Source: Trematomus loennbergii (taxonomy: Eukaryota > Chordata > Actinopteri > Perciformes > Nototheniidae). Taken from it: a stretch of 64,000 nucleotides of DNA. The notes under the pieces were generated by a model, which saw only the letters and a program-made list of their open reading frames with translations, searched no databases and was not told where the DNA came from. The DNA lies in contig JAAOOA010000364.1 in assembly GCA_012861695.1 (NCBI GenBank), positions 124,001 to 188,000 on the forward strand. Reading direction: 5' to 3'. The position numbers and the translations under genes are program-made. Of this stretch, positions 11,281-22,410 are shown piece after piece (position 1 is the first letter of the stretch; each line of letters opens with the position of its first letter).

Positions 11281-13433
11281 AAATAATAAAATTCAATAAC
11301 GTGCTTTAACCACTAGATGTGCCTTTCTATCAGCTGTGCACCGTTATGGTGTAAATACAGCCTATCTACCAATTGGATCAAATATAAAAGTCAGCCGAAT
11401 TAGTATTGATACTGCAAGGAGACGTATTGTGTGAAAATAAATGTAAGATGTGGTTTAATTGCTGATATATTTATGATCCACGTCACGTTTTCAGTTTTGG
11501 CGGCAGTGCTTCCTGTTTGTCCAGAAGTCTTCTCATCAGGGCTCTATAAATACAGAACTACGGCAGATATGTCATATTTAATGCAGCCGAACCGTGTATT
11601 ACAATGTCGTTATGTGATGACCTCCAAAGAGAAAAGCAAGCAAACTCGGAATAAAGTATTATTTTTTTTTTTAAATGTTTTCGGATTTCAACAGGAGTCC
11701 GGTTAACTAAAATGTCCGTGCAGAACAATACCCCCAACCCATAGATCCGTGGGTGAATAATGTCAATCACCACATTACACACATTCCTTCACATTTACAT
11801 TTTAATTTACATTAAAGTATTTCGTGAGGCTGTCTGTTTTTAAATATAATTAGGGTTGTAGTTGAAGAGTTTGTAAATTGCGTTGCCTGGCAACGCAATC
11901 GCCACAACGTCACGTCCGTTAATTCCACATCCTCACCTCCACACACATGGATTAACATCGATTTAATACATGAATGTAGCCTTTGTTTCTGCTAAAAGAG
12001 GTGTCGACCAGCTAGGGCAACAAGAAAATCGGCAAAATCGAGTGTGACGATTAAAAAATAAATTAAAAACATCTAATTTGACAATAAAAACCGACCAATA
12101 GGCGCGGTAGACCATTTGCTAGGCACTTCCGGGTATTTCTCCACTGGTTGGGCCATGTTAACAATACCGTGTAACTGTCACGTTTGAAGGGACGAAACCG
12201 TGACATATTCACGTCTCCCAGCATGGTAGATCGTCACATGTTCACGTCTTGCCGTGATACCGGGTTGGCAAGGAGACGTATTGTGTGAAAAGAAATGTAA
12301 GATGTTGTTTAATTGCTTATATATTTAAGATCCACGTCAAGTTTTCAGTTTTGGCGGCAGTTCCTGTTTGTCTAGAAGTCTTGTCATCAGGGCTCTCTAA
12401 ATAGAGTTAACTACGGCAGATATGTAATATTTAATGCCGCCGAAACGTGTATTACAATGCCGTTATGTGATGACTTTCAAAGAGAAAAGCAAGCACACTC
12501 GGAATAATGTATTATTTAATTGTTTTATACAGTCTATGGTTGCTACAGAGGATTGTGGGTAATGTCCGTCAAACTTCCGGGTTCCTCCATGGGATCTTAT
12601 TTCGGAAAGTTTGCATTGAAGTCAATGGAGAGAGAAAGATTATCTTTCGATCCCGTACATATGATGTTTGTCAATCTTAAATAATAATTTCCATGTCAAA
12701 AAAGTCAGTTTGTCATAAAACTGTTGAAATATAAGACTATGAAATGTGTGTGTATGTACAGCTCTCACCATGCCCAGACCTTTAGTGATTTTCACCTCTT
12801 TTAATACTTTTAATACCACATTACGTCACACGTTTGATGCGCGCCCGTGATTGAAAATCGGATCTCGGGGTCTCCCTGCTCCCTGTGCGCAGATGCGACG
12901 CCTCATATGACGTCACATGTTTGGCATGTCTCGATTGAATATGCTTTATTTAAAACAAAAACAAGGACAATAAACAAAGCAGTCTTCACAACGGCCGGAC
13001 AAAATACTTTGAGCCGCCCTATAGCCAAAGCCCGAGACACTGTTTAAAGCATAATAAAGACAATATATAGAGAGCATAATGTTTTTAATGCAATGCAGCA
13101 ACGTATGCTTCAGCAGAGAATGGCCCGCGGCAAGAAGCATTCGCTCGCGATCTCAAGAAGCCTATGGACATCCCGGAAAGTTGAAAATGTACGCTAAGGG
13201 CCGCCCCCTTGCGTGGGAAAAAGACCACAAGGGACCTTGATATAACGCCAACATTCGCCGACCTGGGAGTGAGGATGTGTTGGTTTAAAATGAATCGAAG
13301 CATCAGACTAAAAAAGCTTTTGAAAATAACCGAATATTTCGATTAAGGTCAAAATATATTATTTGTAAATCTGACTCTGAAAGAGTCAGTGCCTCACCAG
13401 CCATGAACCTCACCGCACGTCACTGGTAGTTAT

Positions 13434-13576
13434 GCAGCGCCCCCCTCGGCAGTAAATGGAAGTACTACAAAGAACCCCGTTTAGTGCAGTTATTTCACAC
13501 GTTTTGTTATATACACAGCTTGGAAATTATTACCGAGGTCCGGACCTCGGTGACCTCAATGGTGGATACGGCCCTG
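13434..13576. repeat. Right half of the repeat interrupted by the 11.7-kb hAT
   Basis: It is the reverse complement of about 48573-48714 and ends in cctcaatggtggatacggccctg. That end is the complement of a hAT-like terminus, CAGGGCCGTATCCACC. Together with 1605-1749 it reconstitutes one older element. Confidence 0.75.
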
Positions 13577-14095
13577 TATACAGATATTGATGTAAATGAT
13601 GAGATTGTTTAAATGATGTTAAATGATATGGATGTTCAATGATGAGATTGTTCAAAGAATGTCCAAATTATGTGATACTTCAAATGATGAAATTATTAGA
13701 ATGAAGAACCAGCTACAAAGTAGTAGTATTACTTTGTACTATTCTAAAATAGTTTGTTTCTTTTTATACTTTGTAAAAACAAGTGCCTTAAGACTGAATG
13801 TGGTATAGGAACGATTTCTGTGAAAGGAGGGAGTAAGAAATGTTCTGATACCAAGCTAATTGCTGCTATTTTGAAGAGTGATATTGAATGTTAACACTAG
13901 AAGTTATGCACAAAGAACAACTTTTAGGTTGAAGACCAACCAAAGTATTTTTTGTATTTTTGATGACGGTTATTGAACCATTCCATTTTTTGATTGTATG
14001 TTTTTGATATGAGTTATGTACTATGCAAAGTTCAGATGAAGAACTCATTGATTTCAGTATTATTTACATACCTTAAAAGGTATGCAAGGAGGGAT
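13577..14095. other. Gene-free stretch
   Basis: The sequence is AT-rich, with internal near-repeats of aaatgatgagattgtt at 13596-13650. No supported gene, repeat end or RNA is visible. Confidence 0.5.
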
Positions 14096-14584
14096 TGTAA
14101 GAAATTAAAATCTATTTTTAATGACGTAATTTAGTTTAAACATACAGTAAGCTTAAAACTGTTTTATTCTGAAAACATCTCCGGTTAGCATTTGTCTGTG
14201 GCTAACGTTGTTGCTCAAGTTTATTTTGAAAAGCTATACTGGAAGAAGTCTCCGGATATCAACAGTGACGTTAACTTCCGGTTTTATGTTAACAACGATT
14301 ACAGCCGTTAAAATGCATTAAATAAAAACTCATGAAAGAGAGTATGAGGAGAAAAAGCGTGTGGAGTTATACAATGAAATCCTCTGTTTTACGCGATATC
14401 GGACATAGAAGAAAGCGGTGGGAGGACCCCCGGCACCAGCGGGAGCCATGAGAGGAGGAGTCACGGAGGATATATAGATAGCGGGCGAGCGTTGTTTGCG
14501 CTCTCTCTTCATCGCTGCACCAACGGGACTCACAGCTGTTTTGTCCCACTACTCCTCTGTTTGTTTCATTACCACGCTACTTAA
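14096..14584 (+). mobile_element. Possible LTR, truncated
   Basis: It begins TGTAAGAAATTAAAATC and resembles the start of 38634-39463 (TGTAAGAATTTAAAATC), with a shared ccggttagcat block. A TATA-like tatatagatag at about 14471 is followed by a pyrimidine-rich start region. It runs into a TTAA where a MITE has inserted. No second end or duplication is recognised, so the LTR call is tentative. Confidence 0.35.
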
Positions 14585-15062
14585 TTAAAGTGGACCTATC
14601 ATGCTATATTTGAATAATATAGTGTAGGACCATACCTATATAAGGCATATTTATACTTTTTTTTTTCAAAATACCAAACAGATCATGCATTTTAGCCATG
14701 CTTCATTTTGCTCAATTTGACAATTTCTAGCTCTGTTTTTGCAAGGGCAGATTCAGTGAGCACCATCTACTGGCCTGGCATATGTACTACAGCGTCTCCA
14801 GCGCTTTCGAATGGCAATGGCCGTGGCTGTCTCCTCCTGATTGGTGGAGTTGGCCCAATAGCCGTAGCGCCACTGTCCTGACGTCAGGACAGTGTTCAAA
14901 TCTGGATCAGTTTTTATCAGATCCGTTTTAGAGATTTGGGTATGGAGGAAAATAGAGAGGGTTGTGTTTTTGACACTTGGTGAGTTCCCTCGAACACCGG
15001 GGACACATATTCATGTATAAAAGACGTACAAAAGTGCATTTTGCATGATAGGTCCCCTTTAA
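14585..15062. mobile_element. TTAA-flanked MITE (first copy)
   Basis: Termini are AGTGGACCTATCATGC and GCATGATAGGTCCCCT, bounded by TTAA at 14585-14588 and 15059-15062. A second copy is at 18148-18643. TTAA duplication fits piggyBac or Kolobok-type elements. The ends are not those of the piggyBac copies above. No coding sequence. Confidence 0.88.
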
Positions 15063-15379
15063 GTAGAAGATCTGAGTACTTTTCCCACCTCTGCACACAG
15101 CATCATATAAACATATGTTTCTCTTGCATTTGTAGCTATGACACAATATATATAATATATATGTCGATGTGATAAACTAAATCCTAGTTAAATGAAACTG
15201 TGGGATCAGTGCAGTTATCGCTCTGTGATTAAAGCAATGGTTGCGCAAACCTGAATTTACGAGAATGTTTCATCAGTGTGTCGTTAGATAACTACTGGAA
15301 CCTTGATCTGCTGACTGGAACTGGGTTCATGTGCATGGGAGTATACTACATGGTATTAAGATGATCATGCTGATCATGA
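15063..15379. other. Gene-free stretch
   Basis: It begins with a piece of AGTAC-type repeat (agtacttttcccacctctg at 15075-15093). After that I see nothing supportable. Confidence 0.45.
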
Positions 15380-15784
15380 TTATTGACCAACCAATATGAA
15401 GTCCCTGAACGACTCAATGGAGCCGAGATCCGCATTGGAGATTCTCTTGTAAACAATGGTGCTGGCAATCCCAGGTAATTTACAGCCTGTTTTGTTGGAA
15501 CACATTTGAGGAACAATTATTACGTTTTTCTCTATCAAGTTTACCCTGGTGCTAAATTTGTTTTTGGATAAAAAATGCCAACAAACGTGCATGTCATACC
15601 CCGATTTATAGTTAATTATTGACCGCCATACAGTATACATAGATATCCTTACAGAGCCAAGAAATAGGATTGGAGCGGGAATAACCTTCATGTATGAATG
15701 ATTCCTCCACTGTGTTCTGATCTGATCACAGTAATGGACAAATATCAAGTTTGCCAAATTAAAGGCCTGATCGAGGGTCGTCAA
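15380..15784 (-). CDS. Unassigned 134-codon ORF
   Basis: This open frame starts MTTLDQAFNLANLIFVHYCD and ends in FRDFILVGQ. It has several Cys and aromatic residues and two hydrophobic stretches but no motif I recognise. It abuts the L2 fragment starting at about 15790 in the opposite orientation. Its length and composition are unlike the chance ORFs nearby, so it may be a relic of a mobile element. I assign no function. Confidence 0.35.
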   Translation of the reverse strand: MTTLDQAFNLANLIFVHYCDQIRTQWRNHSYMKVIPAPILFLGSVRISMYTVWRSIINYKSGYDMHVCWHFLSKNKFSTRVNLIEKNVIIVPQMCSNKTGCKLPGIASTIVYKRISNADLGSIESFRDFILVGQ

Positions 15785-15794
15785 TTGTGATTCT

Positions 15795-16480
15795 GTGAAA
15801 CTGTTGAGTTTGAGGTTGCCAACGGGATGGACAGCCTACTATCACCTAAAGAATATATCGAGGATTAAAAGACTAATATCACCGCAGGATTTGGAAAAAC
15901 TTGTCCATGCTTTTATCTTCAGTAGACTCTACTACTGTAATGGTGTCTTTACAGGTCTAACTAAAAAAATGATTAGAAAGCTGCAGCTAATTTAGAACGC
16001 TGCTGCTCGAGTCCTCACTAACACTAAGAAAATGGATCCGTCACTCCAGTTCTGAAGTCTTTCCACTGGCTTCCTGTGTGTCAAATAATTCATTTCAAAA
16101 TACTGCTGCTGGTTTATAAAGCATTGAATGGTTTAGGCCCAAAATACATTTCTGACCTCCTGCTAAATTATGAACCATCCAGAACTCTCAGGTCTTCAGG
16201 GACTGGTCAGCTTTCAGTCCATAGAGTCAGAACTAAACATGGAGAAGTTCAGTTATTATGCTCCAAATATCTGGAACAAACTACCAGAAACATGCAGGTC
16301 CGCTGCAACCCTTACTACTTTTAAATCCAGGCTGAAGACTTTTCTTTTTGCCACTGCTTTTAATTGAACTACTCATATCTTACACTGCACTTTAACCTTT
16401 ATTCATGAATTTTGTCTTTCAATGTTTATTTTATTATCTTTGCTTTTTAATGACTGTTTTTAAATGCCATTTTCTTAAAG
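15795..16480 (+). pseudogene. L2-clade LINE, C-terminal end of reverse transcriptase ORF
   Basis: Pieces in different frames read YHLKNISRIKRLISPQDLEK, LVHAFIFSRLYYCNGVFTGL, then FKILLLVYKALNGLGPKYIS, LRSSGTGQLSVHRVRTK and NIWNKLPETCRSAATL, ending in FKSRLKTFLFATAF. This is the conserved C-terminal region of L2/CR1-group reverse transcriptases. Frameshifts at about 16000-16060 and 16230 and an in-frame stop break it. The start is a 5' truncation, usual for LINEs. Bases 16360-16480 are the 3' UTR. Confidence 0.88.
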
Positions 16481-16616
16481 GGAGGGTAGGTAAGTTTGAG
16501 AAACCGGCTCGAGATACACTTTTTGTTATATTCCATGGAATGCTCTTAACATCCCGATAGCAATGAATATCTTAGTGCATTGACAAAAAATCCATAAAAA
16601 AATGTCATCTGTGGAA

Positions 16617-16697
16617 ACTGTTGAGTTTGAGGTTGCCAACAGGATGGACGGCCTACTATCACCTAAAGAATATATCGAGGATTAAAAGACTAATGTC
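16617..16697 (+). repeat. Second short L2 fragment
   Basis: It repeats 15805-15885 almost exactly (ctgttgagtttgaggttgcc and onward). It is a separate small copy or a local duplication of the L2 piece just upstream. Confidence 0.8.
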
Positions 16698-17437
16698 AGG
16701 ACACGTTTCTTGAGCCGTGTCCGTGTGGACGGAAGACTTTTTTGATATCGACTTCGGTTCGTTTTCGTTTTCGTCTCCGTTTCGTCTCCGTGTGGACGGG
16801 GCCTTAGGCCCAATTCCAAACCTACCCCTACACACTACCCCTCCGTTTGCACGTTCGCGCGGAGGGTCCGCCACATTAAGTGCTGTTCCAAACCAACAAG
16901 TGTGGAGTAGTGGGTTATCAAGCCCTCCAGCAGAGAGTCTGCACTACCTGACAAGACTCAACGCTGTGTGTGTCCTTCAAGCCCCCAGGAAGTGTGCCGG
17001 ACTCTGTGACAATTAGTTGTTTCCAAACTGCAACTTCCATATCAGTCTGTTACGTCCCCGGGCCCAGAAATACTTTTTCCCATTGACTAACATGGGGAAA
17101 GAGACATCTGTAAATCGGTGGATACTTTTTTTTTAACTAAATAAACTACCCAGTATGAACTATTTGATAGCCCTTATTGGAATCATTCGGTCCTTAAAGT
17201 CAACTGTGCATGCTCTATGAGCGCACATGCGGGTACTTCTGCTCTGACAGCCAGGCATGACGGGTAATCTGTGACGTTTCGCTCTCTCAAAAGTTGGGCC
17301 ATTTTGACTTCATGCGCCAATGAGCAGCTCTCATTGGAAAGAACGAGACCCCGTCTCCGATGCTGTATCCAGGGCTGAAGTCGAATAGTCCAAAAATCAG
17401 CTCCTATCGTCTAACCCTATCGTCTATTCCTTAATCA
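16698..17437. other. Anonymous repeat-like stretch, no gene
   Basis: It contains a run of tccgtgtggacgg motifs at 16720-16800 and an interspersed-repeat-like block at 17040-17400 (cccattgactaacatgggg and onward). I see no coding motif. The 99-codon ORF at 16717-17016 has no support. Confidence 0.4.
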
Positions 17438-17590
17438 AATCAAATCAAGTTTTATTTATATAGCACATTTAAAAGCGAGCCAAAGTGCTGCAGGCCTACA
17501 TGTCATAAAAACACATTACTACAATCACAATAAAAGACAATAATTTACAACAGAAATATAAAAATCAAACACAGGGAATAGTCAGGTGTC
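17438..17590 (-). repeat. LINE 3' tail, minus strand
   Basis: Read on the minus strand, the end is AAATGTGCTATATAAATAAA followed by a (CTTGATTTGATTTG)-like tail. This is the usual 3' end of fish L2-type LINEs. The remainder is its 3' UTR. Confidence 0.6.
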
Positions 17591-17778
17591 AGCTTTTAAT
17601 TGAACTATTCATATCTTACACTGCACTGTAACGTTTATTCATGTATTTTGTCTTTTAATGTTTATTTTATTATCTTTGCTTTTTAAATGCCATTTTCTTA
17701 ATGTCTTTCATTTTTGTAAAGCACGTTGAATTGCCTTGTGTTGAAAGGTGCTATATAAATAAACTTGCCTTGCCTTAC
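17591..17778 (+). repeat. L2-type LINE 3' end, plus strand
   Basis: It matches 16357-16480, then continues to a complete 3' end with gtaaagcacgttgaattgcc and aaaggtgctatataaataaa. This is a typical L2 3' hairpin and tail. Confidence 0.8.
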
Positions 17779-18147
17779 TCCTCTACATTTATTTTATGCA
17801 TTTAGTTACTTTACAGATTTGGATTAATGATGTGAAATCTAATCAACCTTTAAATCAGACTTTAGTTCCACCTGGAGTAAATTCACCAGCTACCCTGCAT
17901 AATACAAAGTCATTCAAACTAGCTGCACCTTTACCAGCTTTGAGAACACTTTAATTATCAATATTTATAAAACATATCATATATATTATTCTGAAATGGA
18001 CCAATCTGCACAATGACTACTTTTACTTTTGGTACTTTTAGTATCTTTTGATGCCAATACATTTCTACTTTTACTTGAGTAACATTTAAATTGCAGGATT
18101 TTTACTTGTAACAGAGTTTTCCTACACTCTGGTACTTCTACTTTTAC
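17779..18147 (-). repeat. AGTAC-type hAT non-autonomous repeat, partial
   Basis: It is the reverse complement of much of 46993-47551, including the block that reads ctgcagggtagcttgtgaat there (partly changed here). Clustered taaaagtac and acttgagtaa motifs define the family. It is truncated by the TTAA MITE at 18148. Confidence 0.7.
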
Positions 18148-18643
18148 TTAAAGTGGACCTATCATGCTATATTTGAATAATATAGTGTAGGACCATACCT
18201 ATATAAGGCATATTTATACTTTTTTTTTTTCAAAATACCAAACAGATCATGCATTTTAGCCATGCCTCATTTTGCTCAATTTGACAATTTCTAGCTCTGT
18301 TTTTGCAAGGGCAGATTCAGTGAGAACAGCACCATCTACTGGCCTGGCATATGTACTACAGCGTCTCCAGCGCTTTCGAACGGCAATGGCCGTGGCTGTC
18401 TCCTCCTGATTGGTGGAGTTGGCCCAATAGCCGTAGCGCCACTGTCCTGACGTCAGGACAGTGTTCAAATCTGGATCAGTTTTTATCAGATCCGTTGCAG
18501 CCCCTTTTTTAGAGATTTGGGTATGGAGGAAAATAGAGAGGGTTGTGTTTTCTGACACTTGGTGAGTTCCCTGGAACACCGGGGACACATATTCATGTAT
18601 AAAAGACGTACAAAAGTGCATTTTGCATGATAGGTCCCCTTAA
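18148..18643. mobile_element. TTAA-flanked MITE (second copy)
   Basis: It has the same termini as 14585-15062 and TTAA at 18148-18151 and 18640-18643. It is about 18 bp longer than the first copy, mainly through small insertions such as aacagc at about 18325. The two copies are otherwise closely similar, so the family moved fairly recently. Confidence 0.88.
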
Positions 18644-18734
18644 AAGTAACCACCCACCACCCCTAACCCCTAACCAACCCTTTTCAGAGACTCCATTGTC
18701 TCTTATTTATTTTAACTTCCTCCTGGACGCGAGA

Positions 18735-20540
18735 GAATCAACACAAATCTATGGGCTCAGAACAGTCTCATAATACACACATGCACACAGAAGGATTCAC
18801 ACTTGTGTTTTTCAATGCACACACAAATGTGTTCCGTTTCATATTCATGTAAATAAAATCCAAATACAGAAAAAAGTTTTACATATGTATTTTTGATCCT
18901 CACATATTTGTTTTCCGTTTAAAACCGCTGCACCTACAAACACAAACCGCTTTCTGTGCATGGATTGCTGTGCATTCGTGTGTGGGTTTTTTGAGACTCC
19001 CCTGACGGTGACCCGATTCGTACTTGTAATTTTTTATCTATAGCCAATCAGATGTCTCCTCAATTCTAAGCCAATCACATGAGCGCGCCCCCACGAGGGT
19101 AGATGTCTTGCGTTCATGACGTAGCGCTTCATGTACGCATTTTGCGCTGTCCGGAGCTGACAGGTCCATGCGCTAATCTCAGGACACCTCCACTCTCAGT
19201 ACATTGCCACTTTCGAGCAGGAAATGCACGCAAATACAAGCCTTTTATATTATTAAGGTACAGTGCCACTTTCCGAACCATTAATGAATGCTTGTGTACA
19301 CAAAAACGGCAGGCAAAATTGTTTTAAATGTGTGTTTCCTGTATGGCGAATACAGCTGCTTTATTTATGTCTGTATGAAGTAGTTGTGAGTGTGGAGGGA
19401 GCAGCTACAGGTTAGCTTAGCCTAATCGATCAGTGCACAACGAAGTCAGTGCTAGACAGTGAACTGTCAACGGGGGGGAGCCCCGCCGGTCATTATCGGC
19501 CGATATTCACTCTTAATAGTTTGATCGGTGCTCTCTATAAAGGCCGATCAGGAGAGCTGGATCTGATCGATATGGACATAAACGCGAGTGAAGTTTTAGC
19601 GAGCTGCATGAGAAACTGACGGGCTGTCAGGAGAGAGGGAGGGAAAGGAAAAGAGATGATCCTTACTCCCATGTTATTATCCGGTCATAGTCCGGTAATT
19701 ACCTAACGGAAACGCTGCTACACAATTCTTATTATTATTATTATTGAAACATGACAGGTAAGTTTCAAATTTGTCCGGTAAAATTAAATTCTGTCCGCGG
19801 AAACCCTACTCCGGACTACGCAAAATGCGGATATGAAGTGACATGAACGCAAGAAATCTACCCTCGTGGGGACGCGCTCATGTGATTGGCTTAGAATTGA
19901 GGAGACATCTGATTGGCTATAGATAGAAAAAATTACAAGTACGAATCGGGTGACCGTCAGGGGAGTCTCAAAAAACCCACACACGAATGCACAGCGATCC
20001 ATGCACAGAAAGCGGTTTGTGTTTGCAGGTTCAGGGGATTTAAACGGAAAACAAATATGTGAGGATCAAAAATACATATGTAAAACTTTTTTCTGTATTT
20101 GGATTTTATTTACATGTATATGAAACGGAACACATTTGTGTGTGCATTGACAAACACAAGTGTGGATCCGGAAATACAAGTGTGAATCCTTATGTGTGCA
20201 TGTGTTCTGCACTGTTCTGAGCCCATACAAACCTACTGTGCACCTGCTGGGTCTTCACGAAAAAACGTTGTCTGATAAGCAGTTGCAGATTGCCCAAAGT
20301 GTCATAACTTTTACATATTACACTCAATCTGGAAATTAGCTTATAGTCATCATCTCGTTGTATATGTGTATATGAAACGGAACACATTTGTGTGTGCATT
20401 GAAAAACACAAGTGTGGATCCGGAAATACAAGTGTGAATCATTTTGTGGATCATGAAATACAAGTGTGAATCCTTCTGTGTGCATGTGTGTATTATGAGA
20501 CTGTTCTGAGCCCATACAAATCAACACAAACCACTTGTGT
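18735..20540. mobile_element. Foldback element with about 420-bp inverted arms
   Basis: Bases about 18735-19155 are the reverse complement of about 19800-20230. A further copy of the outer arm lies at about 20350-20540. The terminal motif atgggctcagaacagtctca is at about 18749 and, inverted, at 20493-20513. The spacer (19156-19800) holds pieces also found at 37.0-38.1 kb and 40.0-40.2 kb (gagctgcatgagaaactgac type). No transposase is seen. Confidence 0.75.
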
Positions 20541-20701
20541 TTTGTATATACTGTGATTATAGAACAACATGAAATATAATGCATTTTCATTGTGGGTTAT
20601 ACAAGAATATATTTGATTATATTTGATTATAATTAACTTTCGTTTTAATTATTCAACCTAATATGGAGACACACAGATGATTGTTTGTATTGCCTTAAGA
20701 C

Positions 20702-21205
20702 GGGTCGGCAACCCGCGGCTCTCGAGCCGCATGCGGCTCTTTAAGCCCTCTGCTCTGGCTCCCTTGAGTTTAGACATAAATAAGAAGGAAATTAAATTAA
20801 AGTATCTGTACGACTATTTAAATGTTGTTGCACGGTTGAAAATGTTTCGTATCTTGTATTTTGAGGTGATTTACACATAAATAAATAAATAAATCAACTA
20901 AAATATGCGTCACATCCTGCTACTGTCCAGCGCCAGCGCCTTTTCTTACAGGTGAATAACCTGACCCCAGGCTTGATGAGCGAACTATGGATAAATCAAA
21001 GAAAATAAAAGTATCGGAGGAACACAGGATTTCATTCTGCGTGGACAGAGTTATATGCTTTCACAGCAAACGATGCTGGTTTACCGGTATGTTTGATATG
21101 TAGAGAGAAGTTGTTAAAGGTGCTGCAGCCTTTACGTATCGAGGAAAAAAACCGAAGAGGAAGACAGCTGACGATCTACAGTCATAATTCAATCAGTTAA
21201 AGGAG
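20702..21205 (+). mobile_element. hAT remnant with Charlie-like left end
   Basis: It starts gggtcggcaacccgcggctc, the left terminus of a widespread hAT group, followed by the start of a BED-finger transposase. The right end is not found. Confidence 0.7.
20987..21205 (+). pseudogene. hAT transposase N-terminus with BED-type zinc finger
   Basis: From ATG at 20987 the frame reads MDKSKKIKVSEEHRISF. A 1-base shift near 21035 then gives WTELYAFTANDAGLPVCLIC followed by REKLL. This is the N-terminal zinc-finger region of hAT transposases of the GTF2IRD2/SCAND3-like type, with the CxxC pair visible and the following His pair lost. It ends in a stop at about 21200. It is non-functional because of the shift and truncation. 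Confidence 0.7.
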
Positions 21206-21480
21206 AGGTGTCATGGCCATTTCCACTGATCATAATTCCATTGTTGAGGTATACTAAAATAGATGTACACTGTGCATTTTTCCAAACTCACATTGGTTTC
21301 TCATACAGCATCTCTGTAAACTACTTGTATTCACTGAATTTCACTCTCTGCCTTTAACGGCTCGTTGTAGCTCCAAAAGCTCCAGCCCCCACCCTCCCTG
21401 TGAGCACAGTGTGCTCTGATTGGTTGAGACGTTGTGAATCGCGCTGAGCTCCGTGGAGGTGTTGTTTCCTTGTTTAGGAT
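21205..21480. other. Short gene-free stretch
   Basis: I see no gene or repeat boundary here. About 21370-21450 looks like generic fish interspersed repeat (ccctgtgagcacagtgtgct). Confidence 0.35.
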
Positions 21481-22407
21481 CAGAGATGGGGTCGTTACTA
21501 AAAAAAGTAATATATTACATATTACATATTACTTTAAAAAAAAGTAATATTACACTACTTCGTTACTCTCTACATAAAGTAACTCGTTACTTTACTCGTT
21601 ACTTTACTCGTTACTTTACTCGCAGGGCCGGCCCGCCCCTCCCTACAGGCAGATCACGCAGACTGCTAAAGTTTCAAATGTTCTCTTTAGTTCAGTTCCC
21701 ATTGTCGCATAAGACTGATCCAGATAGCTCTGACTATGGCTGTCCTCTGTCTCCTGCTATCTGTATTTTGCGCAGTATATCTCTGAACGATGCGATGGTG
21801 ATTCCACTGTGCAAATGGGCAACATTACCTCTACTATGAAGGATGCTACAAGCCTGTCCATCTCTGCTTTGGTTACCGGTCCTCCAAATTCTAATTTGTG
21901 CTGCTTCGGAGTCGGCGGCGGCGCACTCACAACATCCTCACTCTGGGTTCGGGGGTCCTTAGCTATTAGCTTCACCTTAGCATGTGTTCTTTGCAGGTGT
22001 TTGTTGAGGTTTGACGTGGTGTTTGCAGCAGTGTATAACAGCTTCTGGCCTGGACACAGTTTGCACCTCACCGTCAAATTCCTGTCTATTCTTCGGACGA
22101 ACTCAAAATAATGGGCATACCTCCACCCCTCGAAATTTATCGCTGACTCTGCCATGTTTATGCAGCACTGCACGTGGAGATGTGGACGCGCAAGTCAGGC
22201 AGATTACGTACATATAAACCTGCGGCGGAAACCTCTCTTGTCTGTCAGTGTGATTATGACTGATTTTATAAAAGTAACGAAGTAACGCGTGTCGGGGCAA
22301 TGTTAGTAACTGTAGTGTGATTACTGAATTATAAAAGTAACGCGTTACACTACTCCGTTACCGACAAAAGTAATATTATTACAGTAACGCGTTACTTTGT
22401 GATAGTG
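21481..22407 (-). mobile_element. hAT element, about 0.9 kb, with gcgttac-type ends
   Basis: Both ends are dense in taacgcgttac and gtaatatta motifs in opposite orientation (21490-21620 and 22310-22395), a recognisable hAT subterminal pattern in fish. The interior carries a transposase N-terminus on the minus strand. A matching TSD is not clear because the right side abuts another element at about 22411. Confidence 0.75.
21757..22173 (-). pseudogene. hAT transposase N-terminal part (BED finger)
   Basis: An open 138-codon frame. Residues about 12-68 form a BED-type zinc finger, with an aromatic W..AHYFEF start, CKLC, and later LNKHLQRTH supplying the His pair. After a linker, about residues 105-130 read VASFIVEVMLPICTVES, which matches the V..F...D..P...VE motif that precedes the hAT catalytic core. 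Full-length proteins are around 600 residues, so this is an N-terminal relic of an internally deleted element. Confidence 0.8.
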
Positions 22408-22410
22408 TCC

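Larger units (their letters stand above)
6061..13288. repeat. Multi-layered palindrome with arms of about 1 kb
   Basis: Bases about 6061-7100 are the reverse complement of about 12280-13288. The outermost part pairs acacatcctcactccc on the left with its complement at about 13268-13283. An inner pair is about 9585-10160 versus 11715-12270. A third motif (7110-7250) is inverted at 9430-9580 and repeated at 11280-11420. Bases 11420-11700 are a second copy of 12270-12540. No transposase is recognised. It reads as successive foldback-type insertions of related non-autonomous elements. Confidence 0.8.
1750..13425. mobile_element. Large composite hAT element, 11.7 kb, with perfect 8-bp TSD
   Basis: The left end reads CAGCGACGTGCAGTCAGG. 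The reverse complement of the right end reads CAGTGACGTGCGGTGAGG. Identical 8-bp copies of gtagttat flank it at 1742-1749 and 13426-13433, the size expected for hAT. The flanks rejoin to a sequence found intact at about 48.70-48.73 kb. The bulk of the interior is later insertions: a piggyBac and the palindrome with a nested hAT. No hAT transposase belonging to this outer element is recognised, so it was probably non-autonomous, perhaps about 1 kb, before it was invaded. Confidence 0.85.
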
